DNA from: Eubacteriaceae bacterium ES3
GTDB lineage: Bacteria; Bacillota; Clostridia; Eubacteriales; Eubacteriaceae
Direction: 5' to 3'
NCBI GenBank assembly: GCA_030586155.1
Contig: CP130741.1
Span: 2,412,680 to 2,476,679, forward strand
DNA length: 64,000 nt
In this document: in pieces, positions 54,624 through 64,000 of the stretch
Position numbering within the stretch: the stretch's first letter is position 1
Layout of the letters: every line of letters starts with the position of its first letter
Notes under the pieces: model-generated
Seen by the model: only the letters and a program-made list of their open reading frames with translations
Told to the model about the DNA's origin: nothing
Databases searched by the model: none
Program-made: the position numbers and the translations under genes

Positions 54624-54822
54624 TTTTCCTCACTTAAAATAAACGCTCTCCTTTTAATATTCAAAAAACAATAGTCAACTTGTTAAATTTAATATTTGAG
54701 GGATAAATCTCTAAAAAGAGGGTAGATAGTAATTAATTAGCTAACTTCAGACGTTCAAACTGGAATATGAAATAAAGGAATTTTACTCGGACTAAACATC
54801 ATCTGCAATTCATGGAGGTATT

Positions 54823-55512
54823 ATGGAAAACAAAAAGGAACTGCAACTCAAAGATATTTTTCAAACCTTATTTAAAAAATGGTGGCTCGTCCTGCTGCTG
54901 ATGACAGTAGGATTCGGTTCAGCTTTTGTTATTGCAACTCAAGTCATTACACCTGTTTATGAAGCTGACACCGTTTTATTTATCGGTAAAGAAAATTCCG
55001 GTCTGGGTAATGTTGACATTTCATTGGGAACCCTTAATGCCAATAATCAGTTAATCGTTGATTATCAGCAAATCGCCTTAACTCGACTGGTTATCGATCA
55101 AGTCATCAACAACACTAATCTGGATATTAGCTATGAAGAATTCCGGGATAGTGTTGTCATTCAAACAGTTGAAGACTCCAGGTTATTTACCGTTGGCTTT
55201 ATGTATCCTGATCCTGCAATTGCTAAAAGTGTTTCTGACGAGTTAGCTAAACAACTGACTTTAGCGGTTTTCGAAATCGTAGGTGTCGAAAACATCCGGA
55301 TTATTGATCAAGCCCAAGTTCCTACGGATCCTGTTTCACCAGTTTTATTAAGCTATTTACTTATTGGTACATTAATCGGTTTTTTAATTTCATTGTTCAC
55401 TATTTTAGTTTTATTTTTAGGTGATGATACGGTTAAAAATGAAGATGATATCGAAAAGCTGCTCGGGGTCACCGTACTAGGGGCTATCCCCGAACTCAGC
55501 GAAAAAAGGTAA
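54823..55512 (+). CDS. Wzz/YveK-family polysaccharide copolymerase, copy 2
   Basis: Paralogue of the preceding gene, 229 residues, same topology: first helix at about 20-40 (KKWWLVLLLMTVGFGSAFV), second at about 180-202, with GDDTVKNEDDIEKLLGVTVLGAIPEL at the end matching copy 1. ATGGAGGTATT precedes the start. The 199-base spacer after copy 1 holds no terminator I can support. Two copies may give two modal chain lengths or work with the two flippases. Confidence 0.9.
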   Translation: MENKKELQLKDIFQTLFKKWWLVLLLMTVGFGSAFVIATQVITPVYEADTVLFIGKENSGLGNVDISLGTLNANNQLIVDYQQIALTRLVIDQVINNTNLDISYEEFRDSVVIQTVEDSRLFTVGFMYPDPAIAKSVSDELAKQLTLAVFEIVGVENIRIIDQAQVPTDPVSPVLLSYLLIGTLIGFLISLFTILVLFLGDDTVKNEDDIEKLLGVTVLGAIPELSEKR

Positions 55513-55543
55513 TTTGTGCAATTCAAAATATAAGGTTACAATT

Positions 55544-56710
55544 CTAATCTCTGCTGAACAGGTCTCGCGTGTACACTTTATCAACAACATCGCTTATTTC
55601 ATCAGATAAACGGTTTGCAACGATGATGTCAGATATTTCTTTAAACTCTTCCAATGAGCTAATCACCTGCGAATTAAAGAAAGTATCTTCTTTCATGGCG
55701 GGCTCGTAAACCACCACATCTATCCCTTTGGCTTTAATCCGCTTCATAACCCCTTGAACAGCCGATTCCCGGAAATTATCTGAATTGGTCTTCATCGTTA
55801 ACCGATAAATACCAACCGTTTTCGGGGATTTTTGAATAATCATTTCAGCAATATGATCTTTTCGGGTCCGGTTTGCATCAACAATGGCCGACATGATGTT
55901 TTGCGGTACATCCGAATAATTTGCAAGCAGCTGCTTTGTATCTTTTGGCAGACAATATCCCCCATAACCAAATGAAGGGTTATTATAATGATCTCCAATT
56001 CGCGGGTCCATCGATACCCCTTTAATAATATCATGCGTATTAAGGCCACGCACCTCAGCATAGGAATCCAATTCGTTAAAATAGGCAATTCTCAGGGCCA
56101 GATAGGTATTGGCAAAAAGTTTAATAGCCTCTGCTTCTGTGGAATTGGTAAAAAGTACTTCTATTTCTTCCTTTAATGCGCCATCTTTAAGCAAGTTGGC
56201 AAAAACTTCGGCTCTTTTGGAATCTTCGCCAACAATGATTCTGGAAGGATAGAGATTATCATAAAGAGCTTTTCCCTCTCTCAGGAATTCAGGTGAGAAA
56301 ATGACATTTTCCGTTTCAAATTTTTCTCTAATTGTTTTTGTATAGCCTACCGGAACCGTTGATTTTATGATCATCACAGCATCTGAATTAATAGCCAGTA
56401 CATTAGCAATGACTGCCTCAACTGATCGGGTATTAAAATAGTTTTTCTGTGGATCATAATTAGTCGGTGTGCAAATAATGACATAATCTGCTTCAATATA
56501 AGCCTCATAATTATCATAAGTTGCCCTTAAATTCAGTTCTTTTGATGAAAGGTATTCTTCAATTTCCTTATCAATAATCGGCGATTCTCTTCTATTAATC
56601 TGTTCAACTCTTTCCCTGATAATGTCGACGGCAATTACTTCGTTATGCTGCGACAGCAGAATCGCATTTGACAGCCCCACATAACCAATTCCTGCGATAG
56701 TTATTTTCAT
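55544..56710 (-). CDS. ugd: UDP-glucose 6-dehydrogenase
   Basis: NAD-dependent oxidation of UDP-glucose to UDP-glucuronate. The 388-residue product has the Rossmann motif [32 protein letters not shown] near 75, [16 protein letters not shown] near 140 and the catalytic cysteine in [15 protein letters not shown] near 255. The length and SNAILLS pattern fit the shorter bacterial Ugd form. It is upstream-adjacent to an epimerase that would use its product, giving the polymer uronic acid and so negative charge. Confidence 0.94.
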   Translation of the reverse strand: MKITIAGIGYVGLSNAILLSQHNEVIAVDIIRERVEQINRRESPIIDKEIEEYLSSKELNLRATYDNYEAYIEADYVIICTPTNYDPQKNYFNTRSVEAVIANVLAINSDAVMIIKSTVPVGYTKTIREKFETENVIFSPEFLREGKALYDNLYPSRIIVGEDSKRAEVFANLLKDGALKEEIEVLFTNSTEAEAIKLFANTYLALRIAYFNELDSYAEVRGLNTHDIIKGVSMDPRIGDHYNNPSFGYGGYCLPKDTKQLLANYSDVPQNIMSAIVDANRTRKDHIAEMIIQKSPKTVGIYRLTMKTNSDNFRESAVQGVMKRIKAKGIDVVVYEPAMKEDTFFNSQVISSLEEFKEISDIIVANRLSDEISDVVDKVYTRDLFSRD

Positions 56711-56790
56711 AATATGACTCCTTATTGATTTTTGTCATTTCTCAATCAACCTTTGGGGTTAGTTTCTTCGATAAAAAAAGATACCCGAAA

Positions 56791-57813
56791 TCAGATCTGC
56801 TCTGTTATTATGTTATAGTAATCCAGATACCATTCAACAAACTTTTTAAGCCCCTCTTCTATCGTGGTATCTGGTTTAAAACCGGTATCTCGTGAAAGAT
56901 CACTTACCTCAGCATAAGTCCTTAAAACATCACCCGGCTGCATTTCCATAAATATTTTCTGACCCTCTTTCCCTAATGCCTTCTCTAAAGCCGTTATAAA
57001 ATACATTAACTGAATTGGCTTGTTGTTTCCAATATTGTAAATCTTATAGGGAGCAAAGCTCGTACTGATATCATCAACACTTTCATCCCAGTTTTTATTA
57101 GCCACCGGGACTTTCTCGATAAGTCTTTCAATTCCTGTTACTATGTCATCAATGTAAGTAAAGTCTCGTTCCATTTTTCCATTGTTGTAAACTTTGATCG
57201 GTCTTCCTGCCAAAATTTCTTTGGTAAAACTAAAATAGGCCATATCTGGCCTGCCATAGGGGCCATACACTGTAAAGAAACGTAACCCTGTTGTTGGAAT
57301 GCCATAGAGATGGCTGTATGTGTGGGCCATCAGTTCATTAGCTTTCTTCGTAGCCGCATACAAGGATACCGGATGATCCACATTATGAGCAGTGGAAAAA
57401 GGAACCCTTTTATTTCCACCATAAACGGAGCTTGATGATGCATACAGCAGATGTTTTACGGGATAGTTTCTGCAGGCTTCCAAAATATTCACAAAACCGA
57501 CCAGATTTGAATCAACATAGGCATAGGGATTTTCAATCGAATATCGCACACCTGCCTGCGCCGCCAGATTTACCACATATTCTGGCCGACTGTTTTCAAA
57601 CAATTCATCCAGCGATTCCTTGTCTTTCAGATCAATCTTATGAAAAATAAAATTTTTTTTCTGTTTTAAAATAGCCAGACGATCTTCCTTTAATCCAGTA
57701 TCATAATAATTATTGAGATTGTCAATCCCAATTACTTCAACGTTTTTTGACAGCAATAAATCAGACAAGTGAAAACCAATAAAACCAGCTGCTCCAGTAA
57801 TTAATATTTTCAT
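56791..57813 (-). CDS. UDP-glucuronate 4-epimerase-like NAD-dependent epimerase
   Basis: Extended SDR epimerase of 340 residues. TGAAGFIGFHLSDLLL at the N-terminus binds NAD; the catalytic triad includes SSSVYGG near 128 and YAATKKANELM near 151 (Tyr-x3-Lys). The segment GLRFFTVYGPYGRPDMAYFSFTKEIL is typical of UDP-glucuronate epimerases making UDP-galacturonate. Position next to Ugd supports that reaction. The gap 57814-58039 upstream shows no gene or clear signal. Confidence 0.92.
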   Translation of the reverse strand: MKILITGAAGFIGFHLSDLLLSKNVEVIGIDNLNNYYDTGLKEDRLAILKQKKNFIFHKIDLKDKESLDELFENSRPEYVVNLAAQAGVRYSIENPYAYVDSNLVGFVNILEACRNYPVKHLLYASSSSVYGGNKRVPFSTAHNVDHPVSLYAATKKANELMAHTYSHLYGIPTTGLRFFTVYGPYGRPDMAYFSFTKEILAGRPIKVYNNGKMERDFTYIDDIVTGIERLIEKVPVANKNWDESVDDISTSFAPYKIYNIGNNKPIQLMYFITALEKALGKEGQKIFMEMQPGDVLRTYAEVSDLSRDTGFKPDTTIEEGLKKFVEWYLDYYNIITEQI

Positions 57814-58039
57814 CTCATTCGTCCTTTCACTTAAATAATCTGTCTGTTATTGGGATCACGCAACACTCCAGGATACTTCTGTTACCCACGAACCTTTAAA
57901 TAAATGGCACCATTGCGATACGTGTTCAACAAAAAACTGCTGGTTTTTTTCGTTCTGAAAAAAACACAGCAAATTTTCATAAACACTATCTTACAATGGC
58001 ATCAGCATCAATTCCTTCCTGCATAATCAGGTTGATTTG

Positions 58040-58732
58040 CTAAAAAAAATGACGCTTGCGTTTCTTATAGTCGTAATGGTAATACTCCAAGTTCTTTTTA
58101 AACTCTACCTTTGTCAGAATTACCCCCATCAGATTTGCACCAACTTTTTCCAGATTTTTTTTGGCCTCAACCATCATCGTCTTTTTGGTCTCTCCAGCTG
58201 CAATAACCAGGAGCACCCCATCGACAACTCGCGAAATAATTAAAGCGTCAGCAAAACTTAATATTGGCGGCGTATCAATCAAAATCAGATCATATTCAGC
58301 TCTACAGGCTTCAATAAGTTCCTCAAAATCCTGCGAATTTAATAGTTCTGTTGGAGAAACCTGTTTACTTCCTGCCGTCATGACATGTAAACTAAAATTG
58401 CCGATTTTATTGATTGCTGTTTCTATTGGTAAATTATCAACCACAAGGTTTGACAGACCTGTTTTCATTTTATTAATTCCGAAAATTTCACCTATTTTAG
58501 GTTGCCTTAAATCACAGTCAATCAGAAGGACTTTTTTCTGAGCCTGAGCAAAAGACGCAGCAAGATTTGAAATTGTAGTACTCTTACCTTCATGTTTACC
58601 CGAGCTGGTTATCAGCATCACCTGATTTAATTTCTTTGAGTTTTTAAAATCCAAGTTAGTCCGCAAGAGTTTATAACTTTCTGCAACAAACGAATCTGAA
58701 TCATAGAGTACAACGAGTTTTGATGTATTCAT
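58040..58732 (-). CDS. CpsD/CapB-type bacterial tyrosine kinase
   Basis: Cytoplasmic BY-kinase of 230 residues. Walker A is SSGKHEGKSTTISNLA near 45, Walker A' VLLIDCDLRQP near 75, and Walker B LILIDTPPILSF near 150. A Tyr-rich tail (LEYYHYDYKK) provides autophosphorylation sites. Such kinases need a Wzz-type membrane partner (encoded at 53949 and 54823) and are reset by a CpsB phosphatase (61770), together controlling polymer assembly. Confidence 0.94.
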   Translation of the reverse strand: MNTSKLVVLYDSDSFVAESYKLLRTNLDFKNSKKLNQVMLITSSGKHEGKSTTISNLAASFAQAQKKVLLIDCDLRQPKIGEIFGINKMKTGLSNLVVDNLPIETAINKIGNFSLHVMTAGSKQVSPTELLNSQDFEELIEACRAEYDLILIDTPPILSFADALIISRVVDGVLLVIAAGETKKTMMVEAKKNLEKVGANLMGVILTKVEFKKNLEYYHYDYKKRKRHFF

Positions 58733-58756
58733 TCTTTCCTCCTTTAGATAATTCCT

Positions 58757-59704
58757 TTATTCCCAGTTATCCTGATGCAAATCGGGATCCTGGAATAATG
58801 CTTTTATCGTATCCAGATCCTCCTGAGTATAAACTTCATACCAGATGCCGTCAATTAAAGCGCCGCTGGTATTCAAACGATATGTCTCATATGTTATATC
58901 AGTATCTCGTGTACCCAGGTTAATATATTCCTGAATTTTAGAGAAATTAGCATTAGTTTCCATTCCATTATTATAATATTTTTCTATCAGCTTATCAATT
59001 TCCTGAAGACTGGTTTTAGATAGAGTATCTACAAGAGAAATGATAACTTCCTGCTGTCTGCCAATCCGTCCAAAATCATTGTCTGAATCCCGACGAAAGC
59101 GAACGTAGAACAAAGCATCTTCACTGTCTAATATCTGTTCTCCTGCCGCTATTGCTAAAGAACCGTCTTCATAATGAAAATCCTTCTGCACATTCACAAA
59201 TACCCCGCCCACATCATCAATAATTTTTGAAAAAGTAACAAAATTAGTTTTCACAGAAAAATCAAGCTGGATATCAAGAAAATTCTCAACGGTCTGATCC
59301 AGAAGTTCCTGGCCGCCAAAAGCATAGGAATGATTAATCTTATCCAGTCCATATCCAGGTATTTCAACCATGGTATCCCGGGGAATAGAAGCAATCACTG
59401 CCACCTTGGTCTGAGGGTTATATTTTACAACCATAATAATGTCCCCTCGAGACACTTCATCTTCTCGTTCATCGGTTCCGTAGAGGCCAAATATTACAGT
59501 TTTACGGGTATCAACCTCTTTCAACAGTTCTTCATTATTCTGATTCAATGTATCCAGCAACGAGCCACCAGATGATTCTGCATTAGTATCAGTATTTTGG
59601 CTTGCTGACATATTATTCTGATTATACAGATAAAGACCGGCTCCACCAAGGATCACCAGTCCGATGACGGAAAATAGGATAATCCATTTTTTTGACCCAT
59701 TCAT
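58757..59704 (-). CDS. LytR-CpsA-Psr (LCP) family protein
   Basis: Membrane-anchored phosphotransferase of 315 residues that in other Gram-positives attaches lipid-linked glycopolymers to peptidoglycan. One N-terminal helix (about 8-28), a Ser/Asn-rich linker, then the LCP domain (about 65-260) with ERGDI-like DEVSRGDIIMVVKY, SIPRDTMVEIPGYG and DKINHSYAFGG, where the conserved Arg/Asp residues bind pyrophosphate and metal. It suggests the polysaccharide is anchored to the wall and not only released. Confidence 0.93.
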   Translation of the reverse strand: MNGSKKWIILFSVIGLVILGGAGLYLYNQNNMSASQNTDTNAESSGGSLLDTLNQNNEELLKEVDTRKTVIFGLYGTDEREDEVSRGDIIMVVKYNPQTKVAVIASIPRDTMVEIPGYGLDKINHSYAFGGQELLDQTVENFLDIQLDFSVKTNFVTFSKIIDDVGGVFVNVQKDFHYEDGSLAIAAGEQILDSEDALFYVRFRRDSDNDFGRIGRQQEVIISLVDTLSKTSLQEIDKLIEKYYNNGMETNANFSKIQEYINLGTRDTDITYETYRLNTSGALIDGIWYEVYTQEDLDTIKALFQDPDLHQDNWE

Positions 59705-59769
59705 TTCCTCACACCTAATCTATCCTTTCAAAGATCAGAAAAGCATTTTTTCATATTTTTGCTAAAATA

Positions 59770-61689
59770 TCAGGAAAAATTGTAACCTTCTTTTCCAGTA
59801 ACAATATTCTGATTAAGGGACTCCATATTCTCTCTAATCTTTTCCTGATTGACCTCACGGTTATCCCGATAATTAGGTAGAATTTTCTGCACTTCGAGCA
59901 GTAGACGATCGTGATCAGAATCTTTAAGCCAATCTTTTAATCCTTCTACCGAATCCAGGAACTCATTGATATCAATATCGAGGGGATGACCAACACGGAT
60001 TTTATCATGTGCTGTTCCCTTTAGTCCTTCCTCATCCATCAGAAGCTCTTCATAAAGTTTTTCGCCAGGCCGTAGTCCGATAATTTCAATTTCTATATCT
60101 TCGCCCAGTTTAAGTCCTGAAAGTTTAATCATATCAACTGCCAGATCATAAATCTTAACTGGCTTGCCCATATCCAAGACAAAAATTTCACCGCCCTTGG
60201 CCATGGCCCCAGACTGCATAACCAGCTGAGTGGCTTCAGGTATTGTCATAAAATAGCGGATAATTTCCCGATGGGTAACAGTGACCGGTCCACCTTCGCG
60301 AATCTGTTTTTTAAACAGGGGAACGACAGACCCATTACTGCCCAGAACATTACCAAAACGTACAGCCGTAAACTTGGTCTTACTCTGTTTGTCCATCACC
60401 TGAATGTACATTTCACAGATCCGCTTACTGGCCCCCATAATATTGGTGGGATTGACCGCTTTATCTGTGGAAACCATGACAAACCTGCCAACACCGCATT
60501 TATGTGCTGCTTCAGCGACATTTCTGGTGCCAAAAACATTATTTTTGATGGCCTCGTTAGGTGAGCGTTCCATCAGCGGAACATGTTTATGCGCCGCCGC
60601 ATGAAAAATGATGTTGGGCTGTTGCGAATCTATCAAAGAAAATATCGCTTCCCTATCAGTTACCGAAGCAATAACGACATCCAAATTTAGTCTGGAACCA
60701 TAATCCTGATTCAGCTCATGCTGAATCTCATAGGCGCTGTTTTCATAGATATCAAGGATGATTAGCTTTTTGGGATTAAAACGGGCAATTTGTCGGCACA
60801 GTTCCGACCCGATTGAGCCCCCTCCACCGGTGACCAATACTACTTTTCCTTCGATTGAATCAACGACTTCGCGGATATTCAAATTAACGGCTTCGCGGCC
60901 CAGTAAATCCTCGATTTCAACATCTCGGATTTTACTCAGTGACACCTGGCCGTCAATAATCTCCTTAATCCCCGGAGTAATCCGTACCTTGGCACTGGTC
61001 CGTTTTGCTTCTTCGAGGATCATTCGCAGGGTTCCCTGTCCCACTGTAGGCACTGCTACAATAATTTCATCAATTTCAAAACGATAGGCAACACTGCCAA
61101 TATCATGGAAGTTTCCGATAACCTTAACACCGGAAATCACCTTGTGAAGATTTTTATCATCCTCGTCAAGAAAACCGATCACATCTCCATAGGTATCTTT
61201 GTGATTTCTGATTTCATCGGCGATTAATGATGCTGTTGCGCCACTTCCAATAATTAGAATTTTTTTTTCGAATTGATTCCTGATAAAGAAATGTCTATTT
61301 TTGATACTGCGATATAAACGGAAACTGGCTCTAAATACACCAACAAAAACCAGTTCAAACAAGTACATGGTAAAATATATACCATAGAAAAAATCCGCTC
61401 CACGATAGATCAGAAAAGCTGTAGTAAATAATGATGATACAGTAACAGCCAAAAATACCTTGACTAACTCTTCCAGTGTTGCATAAGCCCAGATACTCTT
61501 ATACATCCCAAAGTATCTGTAGACTATAATCTCTCCTATGGTTATAAACAGAACATTATTAAAATAGACTTGCCAGACATCTTCCGGCACAATGCCTTCA
61601 TAATGAAGAAAAAAGGTCAGCAAGATTGCCCCGTTTATTAAAAGACCATCAGCTAATATCATTAGAAATTCTTTTAGTCGATTATTCAT
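59770..61689 (-). CDS. CapD/EpsC-type UDP-sugar 4,6-dehydratase/epimerase
   Basis: Membrane-bound nucleotide-sugar dehydratase of 639 residues. Four N-terminal helices (about 10-120) and a CoA-binding-like Rossmann fold (about 140-260) precede the extended SDR domain (about 280-570) with VTGGGGSIGSELCRQIA, FHAAAHKHVPLMERSP and VSTDKAVNPTNIMGASKR. Family members convert UDP-GlcNAc to 4-keto-6-deoxy sugars, precursors of FucNAc, QuiNAc or bacillosamine-type amino sugars. This could supply the keto-sugar used by the aminotransferase at 31247. Confidence 0.93.
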   Translation of the reverse strand: MNNRLKEFLMILADGLLINGAILLTFFLHYEGIVPEDVWQVYFNNVLFITIGEIIVYRYFGMYKSIWAYATLEELVKVFLAVTVSSLFTTAFLIYRGADFFYGIYFTMYLFELVFVGVFRASFRLYRSIKNRHFFIRNQFEKKILIIGSGATASLIADEIRNHKDTYGDVIGFLDEDDKNLHKVISGVKVIGNFHDIGSVAYRFEIDEIIVAVPTVGQGTLRMILEEAKRTSAKVRITPGIKEIIDGQVSLSKIRDVEIEDLLGREAVNLNIREVVDSIEGKVVLVTGGGGSIGSELCRQIARFNPKKLIILDIYENSAYEIQHELNQDYGSRLNLDVVIASVTDREAIFSLIDSQQPNIIFHAAAHKHVPLMERSPNEAIKNNVFGTRNVAEAAHKCGVGRFVMVSTDKAVNPTNIMGASKRICEMYIQVMDKQSKTKFTAVRFGNVLGSNGSVVPLFKKQIREGGPVTVTHREIIRYFMTIPEATQLVMQSGAMAKGGEIFVLDMGKPVKIYDLAVDMIKLSGLKLGEDIEIEIIGLRPGEKLYEELLMDEEGLKGTAHDKIRVGHPLDIDINEFLDSVEGLKDWLKDSDHDRLLLEVQKILPNYRDNREVNQEKIRENMESLNQNIVTGKEGYNFS

Positions 61690-61769
61690 CGCTACTCCTT
61701 CGAACAGTTATAAGATCTAACTTCCAATATAAGATTTTATTCTCAAATTCATCTTTTTACCTTAAACAT

Positions 61770-62510
61770 TTAAAATAATCTCCAACGCTTTTGACTGACC
61801 ATGACGGAATCGATCGGTCTGTTTTCAATAACTGCTCGCGGATTCTCTTTGAATAAGCGAATGGCGGCACATTCTCCAAAACGTCCTTCAATTATCTCGT
61901 AGGCCTTCTTCATTTGCGGCGGCCGATACTTAATATCATGGGCGTCTGTCGCAACAATATGAACCCAACCAGTCTTAATCCAGTCGATGCCCTTCTTACG
62001 GGTCTTACGTTCAATAAGATATTTAGCAGTCACCTGGGCAAACATACCCGCTTCGATAAATTGGCCAAGCTTTTCCGGACGATCCTCAAAGATCCGATAG
62101 CGCTCGATATGTGCCAAAATTATTTTATATCCTTTTTCAAGCAAATTATAGAGAAACGCTTCATGAAACTCATAAAAATGGTAGGTTGGCAGTTCAATTA
62201 AAACATAGTCACTGCCTGCCATGGTATTGGCCACCCCAGAAAAAATAGCCTCCACATTTTCTTCGGATAAATGAATCTCATTGCCAAGACGAATCTTCAA
62301 ACTAATATTTTCTTCCTCCAACACCTGCGACAAAAGTTCAAACTGCTGTCTGGCATTAGTCTGATAATCTATATTATTAACAAAATGAGGTGTTACAATC
62401 ATTTGTGAAATTCCTTCATCAACAGCTCTTTTTGCCATTTGTCGGGATATCTCAAGATCATTAGCACCATCATCAACTGCTGGTAATAAATGAATATGCG
62501 TATCAATCAT
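61770..62510 (-). CDS. CpsB/YwqE-type tyrosine phosphatase (PHP family)
   Basis: Metal-dependent phosphotyrosine phosphatase of about 246 residues from the ATG at 62510 (AGAGAG upstream; the frame opens at 62519). PHP metal ligands are visible in IDTHIHLLPAVDDG near the start, TPHFVNNIDYQ near 45, LAHIERYRIFED near 132 and VATDAHDIKYR near 190. It dephosphorylates the CpsD kinase tail. First gene of the polysaccharide operon, so it sets the on/off cycle of chain assembly. Confidence 0.93.
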   Translation of the reverse strand: MIDTHIHLLPAVDDGANDLEISRQMAKRAVDEGISQMIVTPHFVNNIDYQTNARQQFELLSQVLEEENISLKIRLGNEIHLSEENVEAIFSGVANTMAGSDYVLIELPTYHFYEFHEAFLYNLLEKGYKIILAHIERYRIFEDRPEKLGQFIEAGMFAQVTAKYLIERKTRKKGIDWIKTGWVHIVATDAHDIKYRPPQMKKAYEIIEGRFGECAAIRLFKENPRAVIENRPIDSVMVSQKRWRLF

Positions 62511-62592
62511 TAGAATCACTCTCTTTTGATTTATTTATATGCTTATTTACCCACTTCTAAATAAAATATTCTATTAAATATTAGATAAACTT

Positions 62593-62635
62593 AAAAAACA
62601 CCCACTTTTGTTTGTAATGTTTAACAAAAGTGGGT
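62593..62635 (-). terminator. Terminator after ChW/FIVAR surface protein gene
   Basis: Perfect 13-bp stem ACCCACTTTTGTT / AACAAAAGTGGGT (62600-62612 with 62623-62635), followed on the minus strand by GTTTTTTAAG. It separates the surface protein transcript from the CpsB-led operon. Confidence 0.88.
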
Positions 62636-62650
62636 CTTCCTAAAAATCTG

Positions 62651-64000
62651 TTATGCAATTTCCAAACCTATATTAATAGTATTAGCAGCTGCGCCACCAT
62701 CGTTTGGTGTAATTGTAAAATATACGGTCGTTCCAACATCTCCGACACTTGTTATTTCACCGGTTTCTTCATTAATCACAGTAGATCCTGAATCCACACG
62801 GATAAAGGTTACTGTATAATCTGCAGAATCGATTCCTGCTGCTTCGATAAATTCATTTGCAATTGTTAAAATGTTATCGCCGACAGTAAGTTCACCAAAT
62901 TCGGAACCCGTCATACCTGCATGGCTGACTACATATGAAGCCTTGTAAACCAGGTCCGTTTGAGCTGCAATAATATTAGCCGTAGCAGTCGATACCTGGG
63001 CTTGCGTATTATCAACACTGACGACATTTTCGTCCACTACTGCCTGGTAGATCGTCCAGGAAGCTGATGTAAAATCACTTTCTTCAACTGCTGCCAGTGC
63101 CATTTCATATTGACTGAGATCAGCTCCATAAACCAGAATCTCTTCCTGCAGGGCAAGCAAAGTTGCTGTATAACCATCAACTACGCCTTGAGAATAGCCC
63201 TTCATTGTCGCTGTCGGAACCTCCACAATAGCAATGACTCGGGAATCAGCCTGATAAGCTTCAAATGAAGCTGTCGTGTAATTGCCCTGTTCAATATTCT
63301 TGGCGGCACTAAAAGCAGAAAGGTCAGCTGCCGATTCTAATTCCAGCCAAACAGCCTCAATGACTTCTGTGGCATCATCCACTACTTCCTGGGAACTTTC
63401 TTTAGAAATCACATCGTATTCCCATTCGCCATCAGAAAGACTTCCATATTCCTCACAGACCGCCACATAAGCATCCCAGGTATCGATGGAATAAGGGGTA
63501 TAAGTACTGTCTGCACCATAAAGAACATACAATTGAATAGCATCATTAAAAGCAGTTAAATCGGAATAAAACACCAAATCTTTCTGAGCGGCAAGAATAT
63601 TTGCAGTCGCTGTATCAACTTCTTCCTGAGTATTCTGAGCCGTCATCACATTGGCATCAACCACAGCCTGATAGGCAGTCCATCCTTCTTTTACCTGGTC
63701 TTCAGTCACTGCTGCCAGTGCTGCTTCATAGGCTGTCAGATCTGATTTAGAGACAAGATTTTTTTGCGCCTTTAAAATACTGATGGTCGCCACATAGACT
63801 TCTTCCTGAGTATTCAATTTAGTCACAGTATTGGCTTCAACCACGTCCTGATAGACAGTCCATGATTCTTCAGTATAATTTTCTTCTGAAACACTGTCCA
63901 GAGCTTCCTGATAATCTGTCAGATCGGCATCTTTAGTAATAATAATTTTTATTGCTTCAAGACGAAGGCTTTCTCCTTCAGTCCCAGCCGCTTCACCGTC
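62651..64000 (-). CDS. Large cell-surface protein, ChW + FIVAR-like repeats (5' end outside window)
   Basis: Partial secreted protein; the frame runs open from the stop at 62651 through the window edge (450 codons visible). At the edge is the end of a ChW repeat (DGEAAGTEGESLRLEAIKI). Then come several alpha-helical FIVAR-like repeats of about 70-80 residues, with AYEAALAAV, GWTAYQAVVDAN and NTQEEVDTATANILAAQKDLV as recurring parts, and a C-terminal beta domain (about the last 90 residues: GELTVGDNILTIANEFIEAAG, VYFTITPNDGG). FIVAR-type repeats often bind carbohydrate or form surface stalks. It would link the ChW surface system to the polysaccharide locus next to it. Confidence 0.85.
   Translation of the reverse strand, partial: DGEAAGTEGESLRLEAIKIIITKDADLTDYQEALDSVSEENYTEESWTVYQDVVEANTVTKLNTQEEVYVATISILKAQKNLVSKSDLTAYEAALAAVTEDQVKEGWTAYQAVVDANVMTAQNTQEEVDTATANILAAQKDLVFYSDLTAFNDAIQLYVLYGADSTYTPYSIDTWDAYVAVCEEYGSLSDGEWEYDVISKESSQEVVDDATEVIEAVWLELESAADLSAFSAAKNIEQGNYTTASFEAYQADSRVIAIVEVPTATMKGYSQGVVDGYTATLLALQEEILVYGADLSQYEMALAAVEESDFTSASWTIYQAVVDENVVSVDNTQAQVSTATANIIAAQTDLVYKASYVVSHAGMTGSEFGELTVGDNILTIANEFIEAAGIDSADYTVTFIRVDSGSTVINEETGEITSVGDVGTTVYFTITPNDGGAAANTINIGLEIA

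Noticed and set aside
57814-58039. Possible small RNA or gene in the spacer before the CpsD kinase.
   Set aside because: No coding signal, promoter-terminator pair or recognisable RNA motif could be supported.

Overview
The window reads as chromosomal DNA of a low-to-moderate-GC Gram-positive anaerobe of the Clostridia, most likely Eubacteriaceae (Acetobacterium-like). Signs are the hemW-hrcA-grpE-dnaK-dnaJ order with a perfect CIRCE operator, strong AGGAGG ribosome sites, TTGACA/TATAAT promoters, clostridial ChW repeats in secreted proteins, and LytR-CpsA-Psr and CpsB/CpsD polysaccharide control proteins. The genus is inference; no rRNA is present.

Layout. 1-6.1 kb: heat-shock operon on the minus strand, dnaJ cut by the window edge. 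6.2-9.0 kb: plus-strand trio of a membrane-anchored tyrosine phosphatase, proA and a lipoprotein, facing hemW across a perfect palindrome. 9.1-14.9 kb: housekeeping and accessory genes, including dinB divergent from an XRE/S24 self-cleaving repressor, a VanZ protein, a soluble PocR-MCP sensor and a PadR/DUF2812 pair. 15.3-20.8 kb: a large two-enzyme peptidoglycan hydrolase, a stand-alone endolysin/holin pair and a secreted CHAP/ChW protein. 21.1-28.2 kb: a GlpP-controlled catabolic operon (FGGY kinase, SDR, FAD dehydrogenase with BFD-type domain, second flavoprotein, DUF1667 protein, class II aldolase).

28.9-62.5 kb is a surface-polysaccharide locus almost entirely on the minus strand. Its core (44.5-62.5 kb) holds CpsB phosphatase, CapD-type dehydratase, LCP ligase, CpsD kinase, UDP-glucuronate epimerase, UDP-glucose dehydrogenase, glycosyltransferases, initiating sugar transferase, a Wzy-like polymerase and a flippase; two Wzz/YveK copolymerase paralogues sit inside it on the opposite strand. 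The distal part (28.9-36.8 kb) adds a second flippase, a sugar aminotransferase, three WbqC-family proteins and leucyl/phenylalanyl-tRNA transferase (Aat)-like genes, one broken by a nonsense codon. Between them (37-44.1 kb) lie three nearly identical secreted beta-helix proteins, each preceded by GEMM-I (cyclic di-GMP-I class) riboswitches: two in tandem, one plus a remnant, and three in tandem. The window ends inside a large ChW/FIVAR-like surface protein.

Together the right half describes a cell that makes an acidic, probably amino-sugar-containing exopolysaccharide and secretes beta-helix proteins under cyclic dinucleotide control. The most novel points are (i) tandem GEMM-I aptamers that differ at the predicted ligand-discriminating base, (ii) Aat-like aminoacyl transferases together with WbqC and a sugar aminotransferase, suggesting tRNA-dependent decoration of a sugar, (iii) a GlpP-type antiterminator with a 22-bp leader hairpin in front of a non-glycerol kinase operon, and (iv) a terminator that also buries the holin ribosome site.
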